From Halomonas sp. ML-15 (GTDB lineage: Bacteria; Pseudomonadota; Gammaproteobacteria; Pseudomonadales; Halomonadaceae): a stretch of DNA of 64,000 nt. The notes below the pieces were generated by a model, which saw nothing but the letters and a program-made list of their open reading frames with translations, did no database searches and had not been told where the DNA came from. This document shows positions 46,964-56,093 of this stretch, in pieces. A program made the position numbers and the translations under genes. The stretch's first letter is position 1; each line of letters begins with the position of its first letter. The stretch is taken from positions 1,850,462 to 1,914,461 of the forward strand of contig NZ_JACXZT010000019.1 in assembly GCF_014779595.1 (NCBI RefSeq), given 5' to 3'.

Positions 46964-48307
46964 ATGTCACAGCGAGAGTTATCGCCCACCGCCGGGCTAA
47001 GCGCAGAGCAGCTGGATGCCTACTGGATGCCCTACACCGGCAACCGCCAGTTCAAGCGCGACCCGCGGATCATCGTCGGCGCCAAGGGCAGCTACTTCAC
47101 CGACGCCGAGGGGCGCCAGATCTTTGACGGCCTCTCCGGCCTCTGGACCTGCGGCGCCGGCCACTGCCGCCCGGAAATTACCGAGGCGGTAAGTCGCCAA
47201 CTGGGCGAACTGGACTATTCGCCGGCCTTTCAGTTCGGCCACCCCAAGGCCTTCGAACTGGCCCATCGGCTGCGTGAGATGACCCCCAAAGGGCTCGACC
47301 ACGTCTTCTTCACCGGTTCCGGCTCCGAGAGCGCCGACACCGCCCTGAAGATCGCCCGCGCCTACTGGCGCAAGAAGGGCAAGCCCACCAAGACCAAACT
47401 GATCGGCCGCATGAAGGGCTATCACGGCGTCAACTTCGGCGGCATCAGTCTGGGTGGTATCGGCGCCAACCGTGCGCTGTTCGGTCAGGGGGTCGACGCC
47501 GACCACCTGCCCCATACCCTGCTGGCAGAGAACGCCTTCACCCGCGGCATGCCGGAGCGCGGCGCCGAACGCGCCGAGGAGCTGCTGGAGTTGATCGCAC
47601 TGCACGATGCCTCCAACATAGCAGCGGTGATCGTCGAGCCGATGGCCGGGTCGGCCGGAGTGATTCCACCACCGGTCGGCTACCTGCAACGCCTGCGTGA
47701 GATCTGCGATGCCCACGACATCCTGCTAATCTTCGATGAGGTCATCACCGGCTTTGGCCGCATGGGTGCAATGACCGGGGCCGATGCATTCGGCGTGGTG
47801 CCGGATATCATGAACACTGCCAAGCAGATGACCAACGGTGCGGTGCCCATGGGGGCGGTAATCGTTCAGGGCGAGATCTACCAGACCTTTATGGAGCAGG
47901 GCGGGCCTGACTACATGCTCGAACTGCCCCACGGCTACACCTACTCCGGTCACCCGGTGGCCTGTGCCGCGGCGCTGGCGGCACTGGATGTGCTCGAGAA
48001 TGACCGTCTGATCGATCGCGTGCGCGAGATGAGCCCGGTGTTCGAGTCGGCCCTGCATGAGTTAAAGGGCACGCGCTACATCAGCGATATCCGTAACTAC
48101 GGCCTGGCCGGCGCCCTGCAGATCGAGCCCTATCCCGGCGAGCCGACCCGGCGGCCCTTCGAGATCGCCATGAAGTGCTGGGAGAAAGGTGTCTATGTGC
48201 GCTACGGCGGCGACACCATCCAGCTCGGCCTGCCGTTTATCGTCGAGCACGAAGAGATCGACCGCCTGATGAATGTTCTGGGCGATGCCATCGGCGAACT
48301 CGACTGA
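46964..48307 (+). CDS. Omega-amino acid (beta-alanine):pyruvate transaminase
   Basis: This 447-residue class III PLP aminotransferase has the PLP lysine at Lys287 (MNTAKQMTNGAVPMG), LLIFDEVITGFGRMGAM for the Asp that contacts PLP, and FFTGSGSESADTALKIAR. WMPYTGNRQFKRDPRI at the N-terminus is typical of beta-alanine:pyruvate transaminases. It would convert beta-alanine or a similar omega-amino acid and pyruvate to the semialdehyde and alanine. The next gene, 35 bases on, can oxidise malonate semialdehyde. Confidence 0.92.
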   Translation: MSQRELSPTAGLSAEQLDAYWMPYTGNRQFKRDPRIIVGAKGSYFTDAEGRQIFDGLSGLWTCGAGHCRPEITEAVSRQLGELDYSPAFQFGHPKAFELAHRLREMTPKGLDHVFFTGSGSESADTALKIARAYWRKKGKPTKTKLIGRMKGYHGVNFGGISLGGIGANRALFGQGVDADHLPHTLLAENAFTRGMPERGAERAEELLELIALHDASNIAAVIVEPMAGSAGVIPPPVGYLQRLREICDAHDILLIFDEVITGFGRMGAMTGADAFGVVPDIMNTAKQMTNGAVPMGAVIVQGEIYQTFMEQGGPDYMLELPHGYTYSGHPVACAAALAALDVLENDRLIDRVREMSPVFESALHELKGTRYISDIRNYGLAGALQIEPYPGEPTRRPFEIAMKCWEKGVYVRYGGDTIQLGLPFIVEHEEIDRLMNVLGDAIGELD

Positions 48308-48342
48308 ACATACTTACACACGTTTCTGCTAGAGGTATTGTC

Positions 48343-49833
48343 ATGACCACGCTTGGCCACTTGATCAACGGGGTACGGGTCGCAGACGGCCGTCGCACCC
48401 AGGATATCTTCAACCCCTCCACCGGCGAAGTGGGCAGCCAGGTCAGTCTGGCCAGCAAGGCCACCGTCGAAGAGGCCATCGCCGCCGCCGAGGCCGCTTT
48501 TCCGGCGTGGCGCGACACGCCCCCCGCCAAGCGCGCCCGGGTCATGTACCGCTTCAAGCAGCTACTGGAGGATAACGCCGACGAGATCTGCCGCCTGATC
48601 GGTCAAGAGCACGGCAAGATCGTCCACGATGCCAAGGGCGAGCTGCAGCGCGGCATCGAGAACGTCGAGTACGCCTGCGGTGTCCCCGAACTGCTCAAGG
48701 GCGAACACAGCAAGAACGTCGGGCCCGGTATCGACTCCTGGAGCGAATTTCAGCCGCTGGGCGTGGTGGCCGGCATCACCCCGTTCAACTTCCCGGCCAT
48801 GGTGCCGCTGTGGATGTACCCCATGGCCATCGCCACCGGCAACACCTTCGTGCTCAAGCCCTCCGAGCGCGACCCCAGCTCCACGCTCTATATTGCCGAA
48901 CTGGCACTGGAGGCGGGCCTGCCCGCCGGCGTGCTCAACGTCGTCAACGGCGACAAGGAAGCCGTCGACACCCTGCTCGACGACAGCCGGGTCAAGGCGG
49001 TGAGCTTCGTCGGCTCTACCCCCATCGCCGAATACATCTACAGCCGCGCTAGTGCCAACGGCAAGCGCTGCCAGGCACTGGGTGGCGCCAAGAACCACGC
49101 CATCGTGATGCCGGATGCCGACATGGACAACGTGGTCAGCTCGCTGACCGGCGCCGCCTTCGGCTCCTCCGGTGAGCGCTGCATGGCCCTATCGGTGGCC
49201 GTCGCGGTGGGCGATGCCGCCGCCGATGCCCTGATCAGCAAGATGCAGGCGCAGCTGCAGACCCTCAAGGTCGGCCCCTACCACGACGGCGATAACGACT
49301 TCGGCCCGGTGATCACCAAGGCACACATGGAAAAGGTGTGTGGCTATATTGCCGGCGCTCAGGAGCAGGGCGCCGAGATCGTGGTCGACGGCCGCGGCGT
49401 CGAGGTTCCCGGCCATGAGAACGGCTTCTACGTCGGCGGCACACTGATCGACCGGGTTACCCCCGAGATGACCTGCTATCTGGAGGAGATCTTCGGGCCA
49501 GTGCTGCTGGTGGTCCGCGTCGACACCATGCAGGAGGCGATGCAGCTGATCGACGATCACGAGTATGGCAACGGCACCTGCATCTATACCCGCGACGGCG
49601 AAGCGGCGCGCTACTTCAGCGACAACATTCAGGTTGGCATGGTCGGCATCAATGTGCCGCTGCCGGTCCCGGTCTCCTACCACAGCTTTGGCGGCTGGAA
49701 GCGCTCGCTGTTTGGCGACCTGGCCGCCTACGGGCCGGATGCGGTGCGCTTCTACACCAAGCGCAAGACCGTCACCCAGCGCTGGCCCTCTGCAGGGGTG
49801 CGCGAAGGCGCGCAGTTCTCCTTCCCGTCGTGA
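48343..49833 (+). CDS. mmsA: CoA-acylating methylmalonate-semialdehyde dehydrogenase
   Basis: This 496-residue ALDH-superfamily enzyme oxidises methylmalonate or malonate semialdehyde to propionyl- or acetyl-CoA with NAD and CoA. The catalytic Cys280 is in FGSSGERCMALSVAV, GVVAGITPFNFPAMVPLWM is the cofactor segment, and SWSEFQPLGV is MmsA-like. AGAGG precedes ATG 48343; upstream in-frame codons overlap the transaminase gene and are rejected. Together with the transaminase it gives beta-alanine to acetyl-CoA. A strong terminator follows. Confidence 0.95.
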   Translation: MTTLGHLINGVRVADGRRTQDIFNPSTGEVGSQVSLASKATVEEAIAAAEAAFPAWRDTPPAKRARVMYRFKQLLEDNADEICRLIGQEHGKIVHDAKGELQRGIENVEYACGVPELLKGEHSKNVGPGIDSWSEFQPLGVVAGITPFNFPAMVPLWMYPMAIATGNTFVLKPSERDPSSTLYIAELALEAGLPAGVLNVVNGDKEAVDTLLDDSRVKAVSFVGSTPIAEYIYSRASANGKRCQALGGAKNHAIVMPDADMDNVVSSLTGAAFGSSGERCMALSVAVAVGDAAADALISKMQAQLQTLKVGPYHDGDNDFGPVITKAHMEKVCGYIAGAQEQGAEIVVDGRGVEVPGHENGFYVGGTLIDRVTPEMTCYLEEIFGPVLLVVRVDTMQEAMQLIDDHEYGNGTCIYTRDGEAARYFSDNIQVGMVGINVPLPVPVSYHSFGGWKRSLFGDLAAYGPDAVRFYTKRKTVTQRWPSAGVREGAQFSFPS

Positions 49834-49875
49834 ACGGACCAGACCAGCGGCAGTAACGGATAACCGCCGCCGATA

Positions 49876-49913
49876 ACAGCCGAACCGGGAGACCGGTTCG
49901 GCTGTCTTGTTAT
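49876..49913 (+). terminator. Intrinsic terminator of the transaminase-mmsA operon
   Basis: A perfect 13-bp stem (ACAGCCGAACCGG with CCGGTTCGGCTGT) capped by a GAGA (GNRA) tetraloop is followed by CTTGTTAT. It lies 42 bases after the mmsA stop. Confidence 0.85.
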
Positions 49914-50011
49914 CAGCGACGGGTTAAGCGACACCTCCGCTAGCATCGAATTCAGCGTCTCCCTGCCCTACTCTGGGCGGGATTGGCATTTCACGGCAAT
50001 GGAGCGCACGA

Positions 50012-51010
50012 ATGCAATCACGCTACTTCACTATCAACGACTACCCCAAGGGCACCCCGTCCCGCGACCTCTTCGAGCTGCATAGCCGCGAGCTGCCACC
50101 ACTCGGCGACGGCGAGGTGCGGATACGCAACACCTGGCTTTCGGTCGATCCTTATATGCGCGGCCGCATGAGCGGCGTGACGACCTATATTGACCCGTTC
50201 GAGCTCAACGCCCCCCTCGAGGGGGCGGCAGTAGGCGAGGTGACCGCCTCCCGCGATGCCCGCTTCGCCGAGGGCGACAAGGTACGCCATATGGGCGGTT
50301 GGCGGGATATCGCTCAGTTGCCAGGCGATATGCTCGAGCCACTGCCCGGCATCGAGGTCCCCGAGCAGGCCTATCTTGGCGTACTCGGCATGCCGGGCAT
50401 GACCGCCTGGACTGGCCTCAATCGCATCGCCGAGATGCGCGACGGCGATAATGTGCTGGTCAGTGCCGCCGGTGGTGCGGTGGGCTCGCTGGCGGTGCAG
50501 CTTGCCAAGGCCAAAGGCGGCAAGGTGGTGGGTATTGCCGGCGCGGCCGACAAGCTCGAGTGGCTCGAGCAGCACGGGATCACCGCGGTGAACTACCGCG
50601 GCAGGAGCGCCGATGAGCTCAGCCAGGCGCTCAAGGAAGCGTGTCCGGAGGGCTTCGATGTCTACTACGAGAACGTCGGCGGCGACTGCCTGGAAGCGGC
50701 GCTCAACAACCTCAAGGTCGGCGCCCGGATCGCGGTGTGCGGGATGATCGCCCGCTACAATGCCGAGGCGCCGCAGCCCGGGCCGAGCAACCTGGCGATG
50801 ATCCTGATTCGGCGGGCGAAGATGCAGGGCTTTATCGTCTTCGACCACTGGGATGAGTATTCACGCTTCCTCGACGAGGTCGGCCCCCAAGTCGCCAAGG
50901 GCGAGATCGACTACCAGGAGACCGTCGAGAGCGGTCTTGAGAGTGCCCCGGACGCCTTCCTCAAGCTGTTCGAGGGCGCCAACCACGGCAAGATGCTGGT
51001 CAAGCTGTAA
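50012..51010 (+). CDS. NADP-dependent MDR oxidoreductase (CurA/leukotriene B4 dehydrogenase-like)
   Basis: This 332-residue zinc-free medium-chain reductase has the family segments WLSVDPYMRGRMSG, GMPGMTAWTGL and VSAAGGAVGSLAVQLAKAKGGKVVGIAGAADKLEWL (Rossmann loop) and YYENVGGDCLEAAL. Members reduce alkenal and 2-alkenone double bonds with NADPH. GGAG precedes the ATG. It is a single gene, convergent with the next. Confidence 0.92.
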   Translation: MQSRYFTINDYPKGTPSRDLFELHSRELPPLGDGEVRIRNTWLSVDPYMRGRMSGVTTYIDPFELNAPLEGAAVGEVTASRDARFAEGDKVRHMGGWRDIAQLPGDMLEPLPGIEVPEQAYLGVLGMPGMTAWTGLNRIAEMRDGDNVLVSAAGGAVGSLAVQLAKAKGGKVVGIAGAADKLEWLEQHGITAVNYRGRSADELSQALKEACPEGFDVYYENVGGDCLEAALNNLKVGARIAVCGMIARYNAEAPQPGPSNLAMILIRRAKMQGFIVFDHWDEYSRFLDEVGPQVAKGEIDYQETVESGLESAPDAFLKLFEGANHGKMLVKL

Positions 51011-51039
51011 CCACGACCCGGCAGGCAACGCTCATACCA

Positions 51040-51063
51040 GCGGGCGGCCCTTGGGTCGCCCGC
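51040..51063. terminator. Bidirectional hairpin between convergent oxidoreductase genes
   Basis: GCGGGCGGCCC pairs with GGGTCGCCCGC (one G-T pair), a very stable GC-rich stem in the 63-nt gap, followed on the plus strand by ATCTTGCTGC. It probably ends transcription from both sides. Confidence 0.6.
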
Positions 51064-51073
51064 ATCTTGCTGC

Positions 51074-52153
51074 TCAGGCCGCCTGGATCGCCACCTTGAG
51101 TACCCCGTCGCGCTGATGGGAAAACAGCTCGTAGGCCTCGACGATATTCTCCAGCGCATAGCGGTGAGTGACCATGGGGCCGAGATCGAGACGACCGGCG
51201 GCGATAATGCTCATCAGCCGGCGCATGCGCTCCTTGCCGCCGGGGCATAGCGAGGTGATGATCTTGTGATCGCCGAGGCCGGCGCAAAAGGCCCCCAGCG
51301 GAATGGTCAGATCCTCGGAGTAGACGCCGAGGCTCGACAGCGTACCGCCGGGCTTTAGCACCCGCAGCGCTGACTCGAAGGTCTGCTGCAAGCCGAGCGC
51401 CTCGATGGCGGCATCCACGCCGCGCCCCCCGGTAAGCTTGAGGATCTCCTCGACCACGTCGACCTTGCGGAAATCCAGGGTCACGTCGGCGCCCATCTGC
51501 TTGGCCATCGCCAGGCGCTCGTCGACGCCATCCACTGCAATGATCATGCCCGCACCGCGCAGCCGCGCTCCGGCGGTAGCGCACAGCCCGATCGGGCCCT
51601 GGGCGAAGACCGCCACCGTATCGCCGATCTTGATCCCGGCGGACTCCGCCCCGGCGAAGCCGGTGGACATGATATCCGGACACATCAGCACCTGCTCATC
51701 GGTCAGACCATCCGGTACCGGCGAGAGGTTGGCCTCGGCATCCGGCACCAGCAGATACTCGGCCTGGGCACCGTCGATGGTGTTGCCGAAGCGCCAGCCA
51801 CCCATCGGCTTGTAACCGTGGCTGTGGTGGCCGCCGTCCTGGGCGCTGCAGCCGTCCTGGCAGGCGTAGGAGGTGAAACTGGGACAGATCGCGCCGGCGA
51901 TCACCCGCTGCCCTTCGCGGTAGCCCTTGACGTTGGCGCCGAGCTTCTCGATCACCCCCACCGGCTCATGGCCAATGGTCAGGCCGCGCTCCACCGGATA
52001 CTCACCCTTGAGGATATGCACGTCGGTGCCGCAGATGGTCGTGGTGGTCACCCGCATCAGGGCGTCGTTGGGGCCGATCTCGGGAATCGGTTTGTCGTCG
52101 ATCTCGATACGACCGGGCTCGACGAAAATAGCGGCTTTCATCATGGCTGGCAT
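51074..52153 (-). CDS. Zinc-dependent secondary alcohol dehydrogenase
   Basis: This 359-residue MDR alcohol dehydrogenase has the catalytic zinc ligands ICGTDVHIL (Cys) and GHEPVGV (His-Glu). A loop GHHSHGYKPMGGWRFGN resembles tetrameric secondary alcohol dehydrogenases rather than the classical four-Cys structural zinc loop, although several Cys residues (ICPSFTSYACQDGC) are present. The Rossmann loop is FAQGPIGLCA. AGGAG stands 7 bases before ATG 52153. The substrate is probably a short alcohol or diol; the cofactor choice is unresolved. Confidence 0.9.
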   Translation of the reverse strand: MPAMMKAAIFVEPGRIEIDDKPIPEIGPNDALMRVTTTTICGTDVHILKGEYPVERGLTIGHEPVGVIEKLGANVKGYREGQRVIAGAICPSFTSYACQDGCSAQDGGHHSHGYKPMGGWRFGNTIDGAQAEYLLVPDAEANLSPVPDGLTDEQVLMCPDIMSTGFAGAESAGIKIGDTVAVFAQGPIGLCATAGARLRGAGMIIAVDGVDERLAMAKQMGADVTLDFRKVDVVEEILKLTGGRGVDAAIEALGLQQTFESALRVLKPGGTLSSLGVYSEDLTIPLGAFCAGLGDHKIITSLCPGGKERMRRLMSIIAAGRLDLGPMVTHRYALENIVEAYELFSHQRDGVLKVAIQAA

Positions 52154-52338
52154 GGGGCAACTCCTCTGCGCGGTAGATCAGGGCACTGCTCCATCAGGCC
52201 ACACCCACATGCAACGGTTATTGTCCTGGATCAAGGCCGGGGGTTAAGAGCAGAGGGGGTCGAAGGGGCCCCCACCATAGCCAGCTTTTCCACGGAACTG
52301 CTATATTGCCTCGACGACACCGCCGACGAGACTGGCCC

Positions 52339-53106
52339 ATGACCACACCGCCGCATAACGCCCCCGGCCAGCACTGGAATGCTGCTGACTACGCCCACCA
52401 CGCCGACTTCGTGCCGAGCCTTGGCAGCGAGGTGGTCAAGCTGCTGGCCCCGCAGGCCGGCGAGCGCATACTCGACCTCGGCTGCGGCGACGGTGCGCTC
52501 AGCGAGCGCCTGGCCAAGCTCGGCGTCGATATCGTTGGCGTTGACGCCTCGGAGGCGATGGTCGAGGCTGCCCGTGAGCGGGGCATCACCGCACAGGTGA
52601 TCGACGCTCACCGGCTGCCGTTCGACCACGAGTTCGACGCCGTCTTCAGCAACGCTGCGCTGCACTGGATGCTCGAGCCCCAGGCGGTGATCGCCGGGGT
52701 CAAGCGGGCGCTCAAGCCCGGCGGGCGTTTCGTCGCCGAGTTCGGCGGCCACGGCAACGTCGCCGCCATCTGCACCGCGCTGCTGGCCTCGCTGCAGTTT
52801 CGCGGCATCAGCGCCCGCGGCCGCCACCCCTGGTACTTTCCCACCGCCGAGGAGTACCGCCAACTGCTGGAGAACGCCGGCTTCCGGGTCGAGGAGATCG
52901 CCCTGATACCGCGGCCCACACCGCTGTCTACCGGCATGTCGGGTTGGCTCGAGACCTTCGCCAACCCCTTCCTGCACGGTCTCGACGAGGACGTGCGCGA
53001 GGCGGTTCTGGAGAACACCATGACGCTGCTCGCCCATAGCCTGCGCGATGACACCGGCCACTGGAGCGCCGACTATGTGCGCCTGAGAGTGCGCGCCCGG
53101 GTGTGA
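52339..53106 (+). CDS. Class I SAM-dependent methyltransferase
   Basis: This 255-residue methyltransferase has SAM motif [12 protein letters not shown] (about residues 46-56), acidic loop GVDASEAM, and [12 protein letters not shown] (motif IV-like), as in trans-aconitate/ubiquinone-type methyltransferases. The substrate is unknown. It starts at ATG 52339 by family length, with only a weak ribosome site. It is followed by argC, apparently an independent gene. Confidence 0.88.
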   Translation: MTTPPHNAPGQHWNAADYAHHADFVPSLGSEVVKLLAPQAGERILDLGCGDGALSERLAKLGVDIVGVDASEAMVEAARERGITAQVIDAHRLPFDHEFDAVFSNAALHWMLEPQAVIAGVKRALKPGGRFVAEFGGHGNVAAICTALLASLQFRGISARGRHPWYFPTAEEYRQLLENAGFRVEEIALIPRPTPLSTGMSGWLETFANPFLHGLDEDVREAVLENTMTLLAHSLRDDTGHWSADYVRLRVRARV

Positions 53107-53176
53107 CAAGGCGGCGCGAAATGCGCACAATACTGGCCCTAGTTATCGATTGGTTCTCAGCGAGGCACCCCACGGC

Positions 53177-54124
53177 ATGGCATTCAAGGTCTACGTAGAC
53201 GGGCAGGAAGGCACCACTGGCCTGCGGCTGTTCGAGTATCTCAACGCGCGCAGCGACATCGAACTGCTGCGCATCGACAGCGACAAACGCAAGGACCCCG
53301 TCGAGCGCGCACGCCTGCTGAATACCGCCGACGTGGCCTTCCTGTGCCTGCCGGACGCGGCCTCCCGCGAGGCCGCAGCGATGGTCGACAACCCCGATAC
53401 CTGCCTGATCGATGCCAGCACGGCCTTTCGGACCGACCCTGACTGGGCCTACGGCCTGCCCGAGCTGGCCCCTGGCCAGCGCGACGCCATTCGCGCCAGC
53501 AAGCGCATCGCCAACGTCGGCTGCCACGCCAGCGCCTTTATCCTGCTGGTGCGCCCGCTGGTGGACGCCGGCCTGCTGCCCGCCGACTATCCGCTGTCGG
53601 CCTTCTCGCTGACCGGCTACAGCGGCGGCGGCAAGCAGCTGATCGCCACCTACGAGGCCGACCATGATGGCCGGCTGCAGGCGCCGCGCCCCTACGCCAT
53701 GGGCCTGGCCCACAAGCATCTGCCAGAAATGCAGCAGCATGGCCGCCTGGCCCAGCCGCCGGTGTTTTCACCGGTGGTCGGTCCCTTCCTCAAGGGGCTG
53801 GCGGTCACGGTGCCCCTGCAGTGCTCGCACCTCAAAGCCGGGGTCAGCGCCGAGCAGCTGCTCGATGCCTACCGTGAGCGCTACGCCGGCGAGCCCTTCG
53901 TCCGCGTCCACGGCGTCGACGATATGGCCAACCTCGACGGCGGCTTCTTCGACGTCGAGGGCAGCAACGAGACCAACCGCGTCGACCTGTTCGTATTCGG
54001 CAGCGCCGAGCGGCTGTGTCTGGTATCGCGCCTCGACAATCTCGGCAAGGGCGCGGCGGGCTCCGCAGTGCAGAACATGAATATCCACCTCGGCCTCGAC
54101 GAGAGCATCGGCCTCGACGCCTAA
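53177..54124 (+). CDS. argC: N-acetyl-gamma-glutamyl-phosphate reductase, short (type 2) form
   Basis: This 315-residue ArgC reduces N-acetylglutamyl phosphate to the semialdehyde in arginine synthesis. The NADP loop is [15 protein letters not shown] and the catalytic Cys116 is in NVGCHASAF. The length and GQEGTTGLR form identify the type 2 (short) class. ATG 53177 was chosen from the family start; a TTG at 53150 is in frame. No other arg gene lies in the window. Confidence 0.93.
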   Translation: MAFKVYVDGQEGTTGLRLFEYLNARSDIELLRIDSDKRKDPVERARLLNTADVAFLCLPDAASREAAAMVDNPDTCLIDASTAFRTDPDWAYGLPELAPGQRDAIRASKRIANVGCHASAFILLVRPLVDAGLLPADYPLSAFSLTGYSGGGKQLIATYEADHDGRLQAPRPYAMGLAHKHLPEMQQHGRLAQPPVFSPVVGPFLKGLAVTVPLQCSHLKAGVSAEQLLDAYRERYAGEPFVRVHGVDDMANLDGGFFDVEGSNETNRVDLFVFGSAERLCLVSRLDNLGKGAAGSAVQNMNIHLGLDESIGLDA

Positions 54125-54148
54125 GCCGCCCTCGCTAGACGTGTGGTC

Positions 54149-54175
54149 GGGCCGCGAGCTTTGCGGCCGCGGCCC
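54149..54175. terminator. GC-rich hairpin between argC and the C69-family gene
   Basis: GGGCCGCG and CGCGGCCC can pair over 8 bp with an 11-nt loop in the 88-nt gap between these convergent genes. No T-run is present. Confidence 0.4.
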
Positions 54176-54212
54176 GCTGCTCGGAGCCGGTCCACGCTGT
54201 TCGCCTACCCCA

Positions 54213-55886
54213 TCAATCGAGCGACGATCCGGCGTAGTCGCCGTGCCGGCGAGGATACTCATCGAGCTCGTCAGCATAGCAGTGGATCATCGCCCCCCAG
54301 CCATGGCGTGCCATCGGCTGGCTGGTGGCCGGGGCCGTTTCACCTTCGGCGACGTCACCTTCGGGCATACGAATGCCGTAAGTCTCGCGAGTCTGGCGCT
54401 CCACCTCGCGTACCAGGTCCTCGCCCAATTCCAGACTGGCCAGTAGATGCTCTGCAATACGTGCGGTGATGAACTCACGCGCCTGGGCATCGTCCCCCGC
54501 CTCGAACAGCGCCAGCGCCTCTGCCTCGACGTCGCCTCGCTCATCCAGCAGCTGGCGTTCGAAGCGTTCAATCTCACCGGTCACCGGATGCAGGAAGTCT
54601 TGAGGATGCTCGCAGGTATGATAGAGCAGTCGCTTGAAGGTGCGGGTGGCATAGCGAGTCGCCTCCAGGGGGCCGTAGTCCGGATCCAGAAAGTGCGAAT
54701 CGGCATCCTTGGTCATATAGCGATGCTGCTTGAACTCCGGCGGCACATCTTCGGCGCCGATCGGGATTCCCACGAACGGTGTGGTAATGGCGCTGGTCAC
54801 CGCTACCCACAGGGTTTGTAACTCCGGATGGGCCTGGGGGCGCAGTTCGGCGACTTGGCCGTAGCCGCTGAAGTCGGTAGACCAGCGAGGGTCTCGCACA
54901 TAGGCCAGCATGTCCTCAAGTGTCAGCGGGCCCATCTCCTCCAGCTCGCTCTCGAGCGCCGGCGGGTTACGCGCCTCGGTGTAGAAGGCCGGATAAAAGT
55001 CGCCCGGGTCATCGGCGGGAAACGCTTGGCCATAGGTCTCCTGGACGTTGAAATGATCGCCCTCGCCGTCCCACCAGCCCTGTTCGATGGCAAAGTCGAC
55101 AAAATTGTCCGAGGCCATGTAGTCGTCAGACTGACCGGGGTCGGCGGGGAAGTCATGGATGTATCCCGGATACGAGACCCGTATTTGATCGGCGCCCAGT
55201 CGCTCGGCCGCCCATAGCCCCTGGCCACCGGCAAAGTTGATGAAGACCCAGCCCTCCTCAGCGTCGGCAATCAGATGAGAGTTGCCACCATAGGTAGAGA
55301 AGCCGTGTTCATCGATCAGGCCACCAATGATCTCCACCGCCTCGCGGGCACTTGACGCTCTCTCCATCGCGGCCTTGGCCAGATCGCTGTACTGGGGGCC
55401 GGTCTGGGGCGTCTGCTCGGCAGCCTCCTCCGACATTGCCACCAGCTCCGGCCGGGATGGCGACCAGATATCGCGAGCCGCTACCCCCTTTTCATTCAGC
55501 CCACCATTGGTCAGCGGTGGCGGGAAACCGGCAAACTCGGAATAGTTCGAGGAAATGTATTTGTAGGTCGTCGACACTTGGGGAATATCGATCAGCTCAC
55601 CGGGGATGCGCGCCTGATCGGTCACACCGACCTGCCAGGTCGCCCCCTCCGGATGCTGCTGCCGGGGAATGATCTCGAGCCAGTGACTAGAGGGCTCGTG
55701 GCCGAAGCCGGTCAGATAGGTACTGCCATCCTCGGTCAGTTCACTGCCGATATAGATCCCGATACTTTTCTGATTCGGGTGCCCCATCTCGCCGGGGGAA
55801 GGCGTATCTGCCTGAGCGTAGCCAATAGGCAGCATGACACCTAACGACACCATCCAGGCGAGTCCCCCTCTTCGCTCAAACCCCAT
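54213..55886 (-). CDS. C69-family (PepD/U34) protein with Ser in place of the nucleophile Cys
   Basis: This 557-residue protein aligns with C69 dipeptidases: signal peptide (residues 1-26), GSELTEDGSTYLTG, SHWLEIIPRQQHP, SEFAGFPPPLTNGGLNEKGVA, and GGNSHLIADAEEGWVFINFAGGQGLWAAERLG. In active family members the mature enzyme begins with the nucleophilic Cys just before (I/V)G(K/S)xxTxDGS. Here that position is Ser41 (KSIGIYIGS), encoded AGT. It may be a Ser-type hydrolase, a non-catalytic binding protein, or a lost enzyme. It is periplasmic, with a GGGAGG site. Confidence 0.85.
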   Translation of the reverse strand: MGFERRGGLAWMVSLGVMLPIGYAQADTPSPGEMGHPNQKSIGIYIGSELTEDGSTYLTGFGHEPSSHWLEIIPRQQHPEGATWQVGVTDQARIPGELIDIPQVSTTYKYISSNYSEFAGFPPPLTNGGLNEKGVAARDIWSPSRPELVAMSEEAAEQTPQTGPQYSDLAKAAMERASSAREAVEIIGGLIDEHGFSTYGGNSHLIADAEEGWVFINFAGGQGLWAAERLGADQIRVSYPGYIHDFPADPGQSDDYMASDNFVDFAIEQGWWDGEGDHFNVQETYGQAFPADDPGDFYPAFYTEARNPPALESELEEMGPLTLEDMLAYVRDPRWSTDFSGYGQVAELRPQAHPELQTLWVAVTSAITTPFVGIPIGAEDVPPEFKQHRYMTKDADSHFLDPDYGPLEATRYATRTFKRLLYHTCEHPQDFLHPVTGEIERFERQLLDERGDVEAEALALFEAGDDAQAREFITARIAEHLLASLELGEDLVREVERQTRETYGIRMPEGDVAEGETAPATSQPMARHGWGAMIHCYADELDEYPRRHGDYAGSSLD

Positions 55887-56093
55887 GGGCTACCTCCCTT
55901 TGTCGGTATTAGTCGATACAGGCCTGCAGGCTTTTTACCGTCAGCAATCCCACTCGGCTTGTCAAATCATGCCCCATAGCATGCATCGGCTAAGCCAAGA
56001 ACCAGCACCTTAGCAACACGCATTCGTTAGCGCGCTTCCTTTCCCATCGCAGCAGTCGTAAGCTGGATCGCTACCGATTCACAAGGACGTCGC

